This document shows positions 46,134 to 54,987 of a stretch of 64,000 nt of DNA, piece after piece. The stretch spans positions 390,740 to 454,739 of the forward strand of contig NZ_JHEG04000002.1 in assembly GCF_000760695.4 (NCBI RefSeq), read 5' to 3'. This stretch comes from Tolypothrix bouteillei VB521301 (lineage in GTDB: Bacteria; Cyanobacteriota; Cyanobacteriia; Cyanobacteriales; Nostocaceae). Numbering within the stretch: position 1 is the first letter of the stretch; each line of letters begins with the position of its first letter. The notes under the pieces are model-generated. The model was given only the letters and a program-made list of their open reading frames with translations. It had not been told where the DNA came from and made no database searches. The translations under genes and the position numbers were made by a program.

Positions 46134-46367
46134 TTACCTGGGATAAATGTGCTGTCTGGGTGCTATTCCTGGATTGACGATCGCAGCCAACTCTTCTTCA
46201 GACAACTTGCTTAGCTCATTTTCCAATTCTTCCACTGTGAAGTCATAGCCACGCTCTTTAGCAATTTTAATAAAAACTGCTGGCTCAGATGCGGCTTTGA
46301 TTCTTTCCTTTAACGCTCGATCTTGTTTGACGATACTTAAAAATCGGGTTGCATTGTTCTGTGACAT
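46134..46367 (-). CDS. Nif11-family peptide (RiPP leader-like)
   Basis: A 77-residue protein matching the Nif11 domain: NNATRFLSIVKQDRALKERIKAA, then IAKERGYDFTVEELENELSKLSEEEL. In nitrile hydratase leader/Nif11 RiPP precursors this leader ends in a Gly-Gly cleavage site before a core peptide. Here no GG is seen; the sequence ends AAIVNPGIAPRQHIYPR, a short Pro-rich tail. No lanthipeptide synthetase, radical SAM enzyme or C39 peptidase transporter is in the window. It is either an orphan precursor or one of the Nif11 proteins with no RiPP role. Confidence 0.82.
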   Translation of the reverse strand: MSQNNATRFLSIVKQDRALKERIKAASEPAVFIKIAKERGYDFTVEELENELSKLSEEELAAIVNPGIAPRQHIYPR

Positions 46368-46885
46368 GACAGTCCATCCCCTGGTTTCAATTTCAGATTT
46401 CCGTGTAATTAATTTAGCGTTTTTTGTTTCGGCAAATTTTAGCTAACCCGTCAAAAGCCCCCCACTTACTCCGAAACAAAAGTGTGTGGAGTCGTCACTT
46501 GAATTGAACGACTAGCTTATACGTGTACTTTCATCTTTAACCAAAAAAGAGAATGTACGATCGATGTGTGACAAAAGTTCACCTATTTTCGGTAGGAGGC
46601 GTTGGCTGTTATTTGGAAGCAAAAACACTAACGAGCTTTTATTACTTCAATTTTAGACTATAAGTTCTTTCTTGCTTAGGTCATGTTCCTCTAAAGCTGT
46701 CATTGACTGTGCCTGAGTTGAAAACATTTTCGCTAATTCTAACAAGGAGCATCTTAAAAGTGCAAAAACTCGACTGACCTCTTGCCCCTAGAGCGATCGC
46801 TCCTCACAGTGCTCGAGATCCACTACCACGAACTTTGCCATCATTGCAGTATGTGGAAGTCCAAGGGTTCTGCTAGTTACTATTT
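46368..46885. other. Intergenic region upstream of Nif11, downstream of codA-like
   Basis: The 518 bp show no gene. A perfect 12-bp palindrome GAGCGATCGCTC (46792-46803) contains HIP1. A CTCCGAAAC...GTGTGTGGAG imperfect dyad lies near 46470-46495. The nif11 promoter must be at the left end. Confidence 0.4.
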
Positions 46886-48157
46886 TTACTCCATCCACTC
46901 CGTGACTGCGGGTGTTGTACGAGATAATAATTTTCCTTTAGAAATAACATAGCGAGGAAAAGAGCGACAGCGAATAGCATCATAACGATCGCTAGCCTCT
47001 AAAACTATCAGTGAAGCTTTTTTGCCAACTTCTATCCCATACTCACTTTCTAAGTGGAGTGTTTTTGCTCCATTTACAGTAACCATATCGTAACAAGCAT
47101 TAATTTCAGGCGCTCCTGTCATTTGACAAACATGTACCCCCATGTGAGCCACATCCAACATACTACCCGTACCCAAGCTGTACCAAGGGTCTTGAACGCA
47201 ATCATGTCCAAAACTGACGTTAAGCTTTTGCTGCCAAAGTTCTTTCACTCTGGTGACTCCTCTCCGTTTTGGATAGGTATCAGTTCGACCTTGGAGTGTA
47301 ATATTAATGAGGGGGTTGGCAATAAAGTTTATTTGGGCTTGTTGGAGAAAACCCATTAATTTGAAAGCATAGGCATTGTTGTAAGAACCAAAAGCTGTTG
47401 TATGGCTGGCGGTAACTCGCGCACCTATGCCTGTGCGAATGGCACAAGCAGCAACAACTTCTAAAAATCTCGATTGGTCATCATCAATTTCATCACAGTG
47501 AATGTCAATCAAGCGATCGTACTGCTGCGCTAACTCAAATATACGATTTACCGATCGCACTCCGTCTTCTCGCGTGAGTTCATAATGAGGTATTCCACCA
47601 ACAGCATCAGCACCCATTTTTAAAGCCTCTTCCAAAAGGGCTTCGTTTTCTGGTTTGGAATAAATGCCATCTTGGGGAAATGCCACTACCTGTAGAGTCA
47701 TCCAATCTTTGACTTCCTCTCTGACTTCTAAAAGCGCTTGTAGGGCAATCAGTTGTGGTTCGCTAACATCAGCATGAGTACGGACATATAAAATTCCCCG
47801 TGCTGCTTGTTGTTTGAGCATGGCAACTGCACGAGTTTTAACATCTTCTAAGGAAAGATTTTGCTTGCGTTCTCCCCAAATTTGGATACCTTCAAATAAA
47901 GTACCGCTTTCATTCCAACGCGGTTCCCCTGCAGTCAGTACTGAGTCTAAATGAATGTGGGACTCTACAAATGGAGGTGAAGTCATTTGCTCAAGAGCAT
48001 CAAGTTCTACTTGCGCCGAACCGCTTAGATGAGATGCGATCGCGCTAATGTGACCGTCTTTAATCCCAATATCGACGAGTTCTTCAGCTAACCCAACTAA
48101 TTTACAGCGACGCACTAATAAATCGTAAGTTTTGTTTGTCATTGGTAAGCGTGTCAT
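46886..48157 (-). CDS. codA: Cytosine deaminase-like amidohydrolase
   Basis: A 423-residue metal-dependent amidohydrolase closest to CodA, which deaminates cytosine to uracil. The metal ligands are ESHIHLD near the N-terminus, the IHCDEIDD segment, ASHTTAF and GHDCVQDPW; the last (Asp) is the catalytic metal ligand. Length and HCDExDDxxSRFLE match the family. Relatives act on isoguanine, creatinine or triazines, so the substrate should be tested by comparison. It lies 130 bp downstream of coaR on the same strand, separated by a repeat; functional linkage is not evident. Confidence 0.85.
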   Translation of the reverse strand: MTRLPMTNKTYDLLVRRCKLVGLAEELVDIGIKDGHISAIASHLSGSAQVELDALEQMTSPPFVESHIHLDSVLTAGEPRWNESGTLFEGIQIWGERKQNLSLEDVKTRAVAMLKQQAARGILYVRTHADVSEPQLIALQALLEVREEVKDWMTLQVVAFPQDGIYSKPENEALLEEALKMGADAVGGIPHYELTREDGVRSVNRIFELAQQYDRLIDIHCDEIDDDQSRFLEVVAACAIRTGIGARVTASHTTAFGSYNNAYAFKLMGFLQQAQINFIANPLINITLQGRTDTYPKRRGVTRVKELWQQKLNVSFGHDCVQDPWYSLGTGSMLDVAHMGVHVCQMTGAPEINACYDMVTVNGAKTLHLESEYGIEVGKKASLIVLEASDRYDAIRCRSFPRYVISKGKLLSRTTPAVTEWME

Positions 48158-48170
48158 TTGTTATTTACTT

Positions 48171-48235
48171 CGTTCCCAGGCTGAGCTTGGCAATGCCTTT
48201 ACAAGAAGTTCCGCTTCCAGTATAGACTCGCTATC
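48171..48235. repeat. CCCAGGCTGAGCCTGGG-type palindromic repeat (diverged copy)
   Basis: CGTTCCCAGGCTGAGCTTGGCAATGCCT matches the repeat at 58747-58860 with mismatches in one arm. It lies between coaR and codA-like genes. Confidence 0.7.
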
Positions 48236-48287
48236 CAAAGCAGTGTCTTTGGATTTTTTTCTTGGCGTTTATGTTCGGTTTTTCTTA

Positions 48288-49397
48288 TCAAGAACTTAGA
48301 TAACAATGACAGTGTGGTTTTTCAATAAGTGACTCAACCAAAGCATTTAAAGCAGTCGCAGCTAACAAACCACCTCCTAATGTCCCTTCAATAGCGATCG
48401 CACCCACAGATAATTGCATCAATTGCCTTTTAGCCGCTGGAGCGTGACTAAAACCAATGGGCATACCGATGACTGAGGCAGGGTGAATTTTCTGCTTTTG
48501 TATAGCTTCACAAACAGATAAGAGTACACTGGGGGCGTAACCAACTACAATGATGCAACCATCAGACACTTGCAGTAATTTTTCTTGCCATTTCTGGTGT
48601 TGCCAAAATTCTTTCTCCGCCTCTATTGCAGAGGTCACATGAGCATTATCGATAAGTATTTCAACGTCACAACCCAAATGCACTAAGCGTGTTTTATCCA
48701 AAGCAGCAGCTACTGTTGGGATATCTACAACAATTTTACAGCCACACTTTAAGGCATCACGGCTAGACGCGATGGCTTGTTGATTCAACCTCACAAATGA
48801 TGCCAAGCTAACATCTCCGCAAGCTAAAATAAGTTTAGAAATTAAGTCTTGTTCTATTTCAGATCTGTTGGACAGATCGGGGAGTAAGTGTTGTAGCGAT
48901 TCTTGAAAAGCTTCCGGATGAGCATGAACCCGAGCATCTAATCCACTCCAAAGTTTTTCGAGTCCAGACAAGCCCGTCTTTGTTTCCACCTCCAGTAACT
49001 TTAGTTGTGCTAAAACCTCAGCTTGCATAATTTGGCAATTGCGATCGCGTCCCAATAGTCCCTCCAATGCAGACGCCGTTTGTCGCAGTTGAGAAATTTG
49101 TTGCATCACTGACTGATATTGCTGCTGGAGTTGCGCCATAAAGCTAGCAGTCATGTCCATTTCTGGTTCCACTTCCAAAATGTGACGGATGTGGTTGAGT
49201 TGGAATCCTTGCTGCTTGAGTGCTACAATGCGTTGCAGTCTGATAACATCTTTATCCGTGTAAAGACGATAATTGCTCGAAGAACGCTTTGGTTGTGGCA
49301 ATAATCCCAATTGATGATAGTGACGTACCATCCGTGGAGTGATTTTGCCACCAACTGCATCGGTCAGTTCTTTAATGGTTAAACAAGATGTTTTCAT
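48288..49397 (-). CDS. coaR: CoaR, cobalt-responsive MerR-type regulator fused to precorrin isomerase-like domain
   Basis: A 369-residue activator known from Synechocystis. A MerR helix-turn-helix (~7-75; ITPRMVRHYHQLGLLPQPKR, YRLYTDKDV), a coiled coil and a C-terminal CbiC/CobH-like domain (~150-350) are present. The C-terminus carries Cys363-His364-Cys365, the motif needed for cobalt sensing in CoaR. The isomerase domain has Leu where the catalytic His is expected (KLILACGD against RMIHATGD), so it is a sensor, not an enzyme. It lies divergent to the DUF2721 and coaT genes and should act at the 50215-50246 promoter. Confidence 0.92.
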   Translation of the reverse strand: MKTSCLTIKELTDAVGGKITPRMVRHYHQLGLLPQPKRSSSNYRLYTDKDVIRLQRIVALKQQGFQLNHIRHILEVEPEMDMTASFMAQLQQQYQSVMQQISQLRQTASALEGLLGRDRNCQIMQAEVLAQLKLLEVETKTGLSGLEKLWSGLDARVHAHPEAFQESLQHLLPDLSNRSEIEQDLISKLILACGDVSLASFVRLNQQAIASSRDALKCGCKIVVDIPTVAAALDKTRLVHLGCDVEILIDNAHVTSAIEAEKEFWQHQKWQEKLLQVSDGCIIVVGYAPSVLLSVCEAIQKQKIHPASVIGMPIGFSHAPAAKRQLMQLSVGAIAIEGTLGGGLLAATALNALVESLIEKPHCHCYLSS

Positions 49398-49633
49398 ATT
49401 TGCGGTAGCAAGTTTTGCACGCGAATGTCACCGCTCGATAAAGTCTACTCAGATCTACTCACAAGTGAGCCAATCTCTTCAACCGGAAAGATAGCGGTCA
49501 ATCAAACCTACCTTAAAGGGTTTACGCCTTCACAGATTTGTAAGTAGAGACAGAGGTTTTTAACTTTATTGTAGCTCTTTCCAGGTTACTATCGCTTTTG
49601 TATAGTTGAAATTCAACGTAATATTGATATTTT

Positions 49634-50152
49634 ATGTCTGCTGAAACTACCGCTCGTATCATTCAAACCATCATTGCTCCTACGGTACTGATTACAGCTT
49701 GCGCGATTATCCTTAATGGAATCATAGGACAGTACAATACCATTGGGAGTCGTTTAAGTTCGTTGGCACACGAGCGCCTGGAATTGTTGCAAAAAAATGC
49801 ATTTGAAGATTTCCTGGGACGCGAGCGCTTGCAAGAAATTGATATTCAATTACCAACTTTAGGTCACCGATATCGATTGCTACAATATACAGCGCTGATT
49901 ATTCACGCTTCAGTCATGATTTTTCTCTTGACAATGGTTGCGATCGCTATATCTGTGTCTCTCAGTTCTCAATGGTTTGCATCAAGCGCTGTCATACTGT
50001 TTTTCTCTGGTATTTTAGTTCTCATTTTGGGGTTATTGTTGATTGCTATAGAAATTCGTATTTCCCATAAAGCGGTTTGTTACGAAGTCAAAAGAATTTC
50101 AGCACTGTGTAATTCAATGAATTGGGATTCGAGCTATTCAGCTAAGGAATGA
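49634..50152 (+). CDS. DUF2721 membrane protein
   Basis: A 172-residue membrane protein with three helices (~10-32, ~88-112, ~118-142). The N-terminal ETTARIIQTIIAPTVLITACAIILNGIIGQYNTIGSRLSSLAHERLEL is characteristic of DUF2721, for which no function is known. It lies between coaR and coaT, transcribed toward coaT, with 106 bp between. As coaT has its own promoter in that gap, co-transcription is not needed. A role in metal response is only suggested by position. Confidence 0.85.
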   Translation: MSAETTARIIQTIIAPTVLITACAIILNGIIGQYNTIGSRLSSLAHERLELLQKNAFEDFLGRERLQEIDIQLPTLGHRYRLLQYTALIIHASVMIFLLTMVAIAISVSLSSQWFASSAVILFFSGILVLILGLLLIAIEIRISHKAVCYEVKRISALCNSMNWDSSYSAKE

Positions 50153-50214
50153 ATTTGAGGGACAGGGGAGATAAGGGGGACAGGAAGTTTTTTGTCTAAT
50201 TACCTGTAGAAGGG

Positions 50215-50246
50215 TTGACATTGACATTAATGTTAAGGTTTAGCGT
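50215..50246 (+). promoter_or_regulatory. coaT operator-promoter (MerR-type, long spacer)
   Basis: TTGACA (50215-50220) and TAGCGT (50241-50246) are separated by 20 bp, the elongated spacer typical of MerR-controlled promoters. Inside the spacer is a 16-bp near-palindrome, TTGACATTAATGTTAA (50221-50236). CoaR would bind it and untwist the DNA when cobalt is present, as established for Synechocystis coaT. The start of transcription should be near 50253, giving a very short leader. Confidence 0.7.
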
Positions 50247-50258
50247 GAGAGAGTATAT

Positions 50259-52241
50259 GTGGATTTCACTCTCATGCTTTACCAACAGCGTTTAACCGAA
50301 CTCACCAGGGAACACGCAGATACCCTACCTGCAATCTTTTGCGGAGTCTTATTACTTTTCGGATGGTTCGCCCTGCATCTCGGCTTTTTGGGATGGGCGT
50401 TGTTGCTGTTACCTGCAGCATATGTCATTGGTGGTTATGAAAGTGCGAAGGAAGGACTGACAACTCTTGTTAAAGAGAAGGAACTAGATGTCGATTTACT
50501 GATGATTGTGGCAGCATTAGGGGCTGCTGCTCTGGGATTGTGGCAAAGAGAGTACCACTTAATTATTGATGGCGCTGTCTTAATCCTGATTTTTGCCATT
50601 AGTGGTGCTTTGGAAAGCTATGCTATGCGCCGAACAGAACGAAGCATTCAAAGTTTGATGAAGCTCACGCAAGACACAGCAACTGTTTTGCGTTTTGGCA
50701 AAGAAGAAGTGGTTTCCATCAGCCAACTTAAGGTGGGAGATGAAATTATTGTCAAACCAGGAGAGATTGTTCCGACTGACGCAATGATTGTTTCTGGTTA
50801 CAGTACTCTCAATCAAGCAGCTATTACGGGAGAGTCTATACCTATAGAGAAAACAGTAGGAGATGAAGTCTTTGCAGGTACGCTCAACGGCTATGGTGCG
50901 CTGAAACTCCAAGTCCACCAACCACCTGAAAGTAGTTTAATTCAACGCGTGATTCGTTTGGTAGAACAAGCACAAGATTCAGCCCCTCCATCCCAACAGT
51001 TTGTCGAGCGATTTGAACGGGGATATGCAAAGTTGATTGTTATCGCTGGATTGTTGCTAGCTATTTTGCCACCCTTTATCTGGGGCTGGAATTGGGAAGT
51101 TACAATTTATCGTGCTCTGACTTTCCTCGTTGTCGCTTCTCCTTGTGCATTGATGGCAGCAATTATGCCTACTTTACTTTCTGGAATCGCTCATGGTGCA
51201 AGACAGGGGATTTTGTTTAAAAATGGTGCTCAATTAGAAACGATCGCTAAAGTCAAAGCCATCGCTTTTGACAAAACTGGTACGCTGACAACAGGACAAG
51301 TACAAGTTTCTCGGGTTATTCCTGCTAGTGGATACTCGGAATTGGATGTATTAAAAATAGCTGCTTCTGTAGAAGCATATTCGGAACATCCTATTGGCAG
51401 AGCGATCGTTCTAGCAGCAAAAGAGTTAGATTGGATACGTGCAATTGAGGTAAGAGCTATTCCCGGACAGGGAATAGAGGGAAGAGTGGAACCCTCAAGT
51501 GGAAATGAGTTGGAATCTCAAGTCATAGTGGGTAAAGAAAATTTTATACATCAGTATGTATCTGAGTTACCCAATGAATTGAAACAATTAGCTCGCATCT
51601 TAGAGGAAAAGGGAAACACTGTTGTTTGGGTAGCAACAGTTTCTCAGATAAGTGTTTCCCCGACTTCCTCCCAACCTAACATTATTGGTGCGATCGCAAT
51701 TGCAGATGAAGTCAGGTTGGATGCAGCAATAGCAATTTCCCGTTTGAAAAAGCTGGGAGTTGAACAAATCGTCATGTTAACTGGCGACAACGAAGCAACT
51801 GCACGCAGTGTTGCTCAAGCAGTTGGACTTGACCAAATCCATGCAGAATTACTCCCTGAAGATAAGCTTCACATTATTCGCCGTCTGCAACAAGAGTATC
51901 AAACAGTAGCAATGGTAGGGGATGGCATCAATGATGCACCAGCCCTAGCTCAAGCATCTGTAGGTATTGCCATGGGAAAAGTAGGTACAGATGTAGCTTT
52001 AGAAACCGCAGATATTGTCTTGATGGCAGATAAGTTGGAGAAGATTGAAGTCGCAATCCGTTTGGGTAAAAGAGCGCAGGTCATCGTCAGACAGAATATT
52101 GCGATCGCTCTAACTTCCATTGCTTTGCTCTTAATTGCTAACTTTGTGGGAAGCATCAACTTACCCACGGGCGTGATCGGACATGAAGGGTCTACTGTAA
52201 TTGTTACCTTAAGTGGTCTGCGGTTGCTGAGAAAATTATGA
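50259..52241 (+). CDS. coaT: CoaT, P1B-4-type cobalt-exporting ATPase
   Basis: A 660-residue metal-export ATPase with no N-terminal metal-binding domain. The membrane metal motif is SPC at 294-296 (VVASPCALMA) rather than CPC, and HEGST is at 642-646. Both define P1B-4 pumps for cobalt, zinc or iron. TGES (190-193), phospho-acceptor DKTGT (Asp338) and GDGINDAPALA are present. The start is GTG at 50259 or the ATG at 50274; with transcription beginning near 50253 the ATG leaves a more plausible leader. Confidence 0.92.
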   Translation: MDFTLMLYQQRLTELTREHADTLPAIFCGVLLLFGWFALHLGFLGWALLLLPAAYVIGGYESAKEGLTTLVKEKELDVDLLMIVAALGAAALGLWQREYHLIIDGAVLILIFAISGALESYAMRRTERSIQSLMKLTQDTATVLRFGKEEVVSISQLKVGDEIIVKPGEIVPTDAMIVSGYSTLNQAAITGESIPIEKTVGDEVFAGTLNGYGALKLQVHQPPESSLIQRVIRLVEQAQDSAPPSQQFVERFERGYAKLIVIAGLLLAILPPFIWGWNWEVTIYRALTFLVVASPCALMAAIMPTLLSGIAHGARQGILFKNGAQLETIAKVKAIAFDKTGTLTTGQVQVSRVIPASGYSELDVLKIAASVEAYSEHPIGRAIVLAAKELDWIRAIEVRAIPGQGIEGRVEPSSGNELESQVIVGKENFIHQYVSELPNELKQLARILEEKGNTVVWVATVSQISVSPTSSQPNIIGAIAIADEVRLDAAIAISRLKKLGVEQIVMLTGDNEATARSVAQAVGLDQIHAELLPEDKLHIIRRLQQEYQTVAMVGDGINDAPALAQASVGIAMGKVGTDVALETADIVLMADKLEKIEVAIRLGKRAQVIVRQNIAIALTSIALLLIANFVGSINLPTGVIGHEGSTVIVTLSGLRLLRKL

Positions 52242-52246
52242 ATTAT

Positions 52247-52289
52247 GAATTATGAATTATGAAATTTTATCATTCATAATTCATAATTC
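52247..52289. terminator. GAATTAT-repeat hairpin between coaT and rpsU
   Basis: A perfect 17-bp inverted repeat (52247-52263 and 52273-52289) with a 9-base loop, built from GAATTAT heptamers, lies between convergent coaT and rpsU. It may terminate both transcripts. Confidence 0.65.
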
Positions 52290-52294
52290 TGAAC

Positions 52295-52504
52295 TTAAGT
52301 TTCTTTACTACTAGATTGGTAGCGATGACGCCGACGGCGTTGATTGCGTAAAGCTTCAGCTTTGCGTCTCCGCTTTTCGATAGGTGTTTCAAAATGTCTC
52401 TTTTTGCGTAAATCCGGCAAAATTCCTGCTTTAGAAACTTGCCGTTTAAAACGACGTAGGGCTGAATCGATCCCTTCCGTTTCTCCCAAGATGACTTGAG
52501 TCAT
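52295..52504 (-). CDS. rpsU: 30S ribosomal protein S21
   Basis: A 69-residue basic ribosomal protein of the small subunit, near the anti-Shine-Dalgarno region of 16S r[50 protein letters not shown] is diagnostic. The Arg-rich tail follows. In several cyanobacteria an rbp gene and rpsU form a cold-responsive pair; here the RRM gene lies 246 bp upstream on the same strand. Confidence 0.97.
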   Translation of the reverse strand: MTQVILGETEGIDSALRRFKRQVSKAGILPDLRKKRHFETPIEKRRRKAEALRNQRRRRHRYQSSSKET

Positions 52505-52702
52505 TGGTTCTCCTGTACCATTGTCTAACTGCGCGGTTTGTGTGTGGCGAGTTACTTAGTTCGCCAGATCTTAGAGCTAAGTTGGTGTTGAGTTGACCCC
52601 CTCAGCCCCAATCTATAATAATAAAATTTTTTATGACCAGTCACGTATACAGTAATTCCACCATTATTATATTTAATGAAAAAAAGAAGTTAATTCATTA
52701 TT

Positions 52703-52744
52703 CACCAATCACTGGTCACTGGTCACTGATTACTGGTCACTAGT
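52703..52744. repeat. TGGTCAC heptamer repeats
   Basis: Five imperfect copies of (A)CTGGTCAC in tandem lie between the RRM protein gene and rpsU. The same unit occurs near 6055. Confidence 0.75.
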
Positions 52745-52750
52745 TATTAT

Positions 52751-53044
52751 TTAATAACGGTTGCGGAAGTTGTTCCGGTTACCACCGAAAGGTTTCTTAT
52801 CTTCACGTGGTCGAGCTTTATTAACTTTCAGGTCACGTCCCATCCATTCAGCGCCGTCTAGACCTTCGATGGCTGCTGTTTCTTCAGCTTCGCTTGACAT
52901 TTCTACAAAACCAAAGCCACGTCGCCGACCGGTTTCGCGATCGGTAGGAATCTGAACGTCTTTGACTGTTCCGTATTCTGCAAACACCTCTCTCAAGTCA
53001 TCTGGTGTAACTTCGTAGGAAAGGTTGCCTACATAAATTGACAT
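52751..53044 (-). CDS. RRM-type RNA-binding protein (Rbp)
   Basis: A 97-residue protein of one RNA-recognition motif plus a short basic tail. RNP2 is IYVGNLSYEV and RNP1 is RGFGFVEM, both intact. The tail KKPFGGNRNNFRNRY is Gly/Asn/Arg-rich. Cyanobacterial Rbp proteins of this type are cold-induced and help mRNA handling. The ATG at 53044 follows GGAGAC at 7 bp; the open frame extends 38 codons upstream without family likeness. It precedes rpsU. Confidence 0.94.
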   Translation of the reverse strand: MSIYVGNLSYEVTPDDLREVFAEYGTVKDVQIPTDRETGRRRGFGFVEMSSEAEETAAIEGLDGAEWMGRDLKVNKARPREDKKPFGGNRNNFRNRY

Positions 53045-53295
53045 GATTGTCTCCAAAATCATCAAGTTGTAGAGAGCAATATTTCGGAGACAAGGCTGTA
53101 AAGTCGAGAAGGCGAAGCCTGTAAATTCTAATAACAAACATTGCAACCGAAATGGCACTCACTTATTAGCCTAGCATAACTAAAACTGACAAGGGTTACA
53201 TTGAGTGCTAAAATCAGAGCAAAAATCAGACCCCCCAAACCCAACATCCTCTCAAAATGTTTGGGGGATCGTCCTTTCTCTGTTTCATGACAACA

Positions 53296-54648
53296 CTAGA
53301 ATGTTTGTCCGGCATAAATTGAGCGAACTTCACCGTTACGGCGAATCACAGCTTCTCCATTAGTGACTTCCACAAGTGTCCAACCACTATAACCGATTGC
53401 TTCACCGACTTCAACGCGTTTAGTCACACCGTTAATTTTAAATAAAGCAGCAGATTTGTTGCCTAATTCCATCAAACCTTCCAAGGTATGAGCGCTCACA
53501 GGACGATTTGGAGCCGAGACAGTTGCTACAATTTCTTGCTCTGCAATTGGAGTAGTCGATGTGGGTGCTGTTGCTGTCGGTGATTTTGGTGGTGCAGAGT
53601 TAGAGGAAGTGACAGATAATATGGGTAAAGCAGCCTTTGAAACTGGATATACTGTAACTGGCTTTGTTTGCATTGCTACAGGTTTAATATCATTGCGTAC
53701 AGCAGCAAGAGCAGTGACAGTCATGGGCTTGGTAGCTAGCTGCGTTTTGATTGCAGCTGTTTTCACGGGTGCGAGTTTAGAAGTATAACCTAAATTCTTT
53801 TTAGGAGATGCTGCAACTGGCACTTGGGGCAAAGCTCTCAAATTGGCGAGCATGGGTGGAGGTGCGTAACGCATGGGTTGTGGTGCTTGGTACACCGGAA
53901 TGTAAATTCGTCGTTCGACAACAGTGGTTGAGCGACCGGGGGCTAGAGAAGTGTTATTAGCAGCAGGTATTAGCAAATTACCAGCAGGGGGTTGATAAGC
54001 AATATTCGCTTGGTTAGATGGAACACTCGCTACTGTTGCTGGTTTAGTAGATCTAAGGTGCTGTGTTGTTTCCTGTCTGTCGATCGCGGACAGCGCACCG
54101 AGCATATAGCGAACCAAATCTTCTTCAACTTGTGCTTTTGTTGGTAACTTTGGCTGAACTTGCTGTGGCAATAAATTTTTCTGTAATGATGTGGAAGCCA
54201 AACGGTTGACTAACCCAGAGTTTGAGAGCCAAGCCAAACATGCCATTGCAGCACCTACACCAACTCCCAACCACAGCACGCTGCTGAGGAAGGAACGGGA
54301 TTTTTGTTTGCTGGGTTTGGGAGGTGGTTGGTTTGTCGCTGTAGCACCCACAACTACAGTACTGAGTGGGTTGTGTCTTACTTTAGGAATAGGCTGTGTC
54401 TGTGGAATTTGTCTGTCTTGGAAGACAATTTGCGGTATTGTAATTGTTTGAACGCGGTGGAAATGTCCGCCGTGCTGAACCGTTTGGCTGGGTAGGGTTT
54501 CTTGTCCATCCAAAATGTCGTCAATTTCAGCAAAGAGTTCATCCATTAAGCCATCAGCGTAGGTTTCGATAGACCAGGGTTGTTCGCTGACTATTAGATC
54601 TTCTGATGGTTCTGAAAGTATGAGATAAGTACTAGCTTTTTCTGACAT
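53296..54648 (-). CDS. Single-pass membrane protein with PilP/GspC-like C-terminal domain
   Basis: A 450-residue protein. An acidic cytoplasmic N-terminus (1-115), one membrane helix (~120-141) and a long Pro/Ala/Thr-rich linker (~150-385) precede a small beta domain (~388-450). That domain (LMELGNKSAALFKINGVTKRVEVGEAIGYSGW...VIRRNGEVRSIYAGQTF) resembles the HR-type domains of PilP and GspC, which link secretion or pilus complexes. The likeness is short, so function is uncertain. No pilus genes are beside it. The gap to mnmG is repeat-rich. Confidence 0.65.
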   Translation of the reverse strand: MSEKASTYLILSEPSEDLIVSEQPWSIETYADGLMDELFAEIDDILDGQETLPSQTVQHGGHFHRVQTITIPQIVFQDRQIPQTQPIPKVRHNPLSTVVVGATATNQPPPKPSKQKSRSFLSSVLWLGVGVGAAMACLAWLSNSGLVNRLASTSLQKNLLPQQVQPKLPTKAQVEEDLVRYMLGALSAIDRQETTQHLRSTKPATVASVPSNQANIAYQPPAGNLLIPAANNTSLAPGRSTTVVERRIYIPVYQAPQPMRYAPPPMLANLRALPQVPVAASPKKNLGYTSKLAPVKTAAIKTQLATKPMTVTALAAVRNDIKPVAMQTKPVTVYPVSKAALPILSVTSSNSAPPKSPTATAPTSTTPIAEQEIVATVSAPNRPVSAHTLEGLMELGNKSAALFKINGVTKRVEVGEAIGYSGWTLVEVTNGEAVIRRNGEVRSIYAGQTF

Positions 54649-54987
54649 GGCTATTTTAAATAGTAGCGGTTAGCTGTTAGTGGTTAGTGGTTAGCGGTTA
54701 GGGATTAGGGGTTAGGGGTTAGGGGTTAGTGGTGAATACTTTGACTTATCAGCATTTTCCTACTATCAACTAACGACTATCAACTAACGACTAACTACCA
54801 TCGACTAACTACCAAGTACTAACGACTTAACTTTAATCTGGAATTGATGATGCCTATTAAATCATGCCGTCTGTCATATCAACCTCCATAATTTCACCAA
54901 AGTTTTCAGAATTTCTGAACGATGAAGGATGAAATAGGCGCAACCTGTCATTTTCTGCTTGATACTTTATAGTTCATACTTCATCCT
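54649..54987. repeat. TTAGTGG / GGGGTTA heptamer tract with telomere-like G runs
   Basis: Tandem TTAGTGG and GGGGTTA units run from 54665 to 54732. A GGG and three GGGG runs at 54701-54725, spaced by 3-4 bases, satisfy a G-quadruplex pattern on the plus strand. Complementary CAACTAACGACTA and ACTAACTACC units follow at 54767-54830. The remainder to 54987 is non-coding and includes the mnmG 3' flank. Confidence 0.75.
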
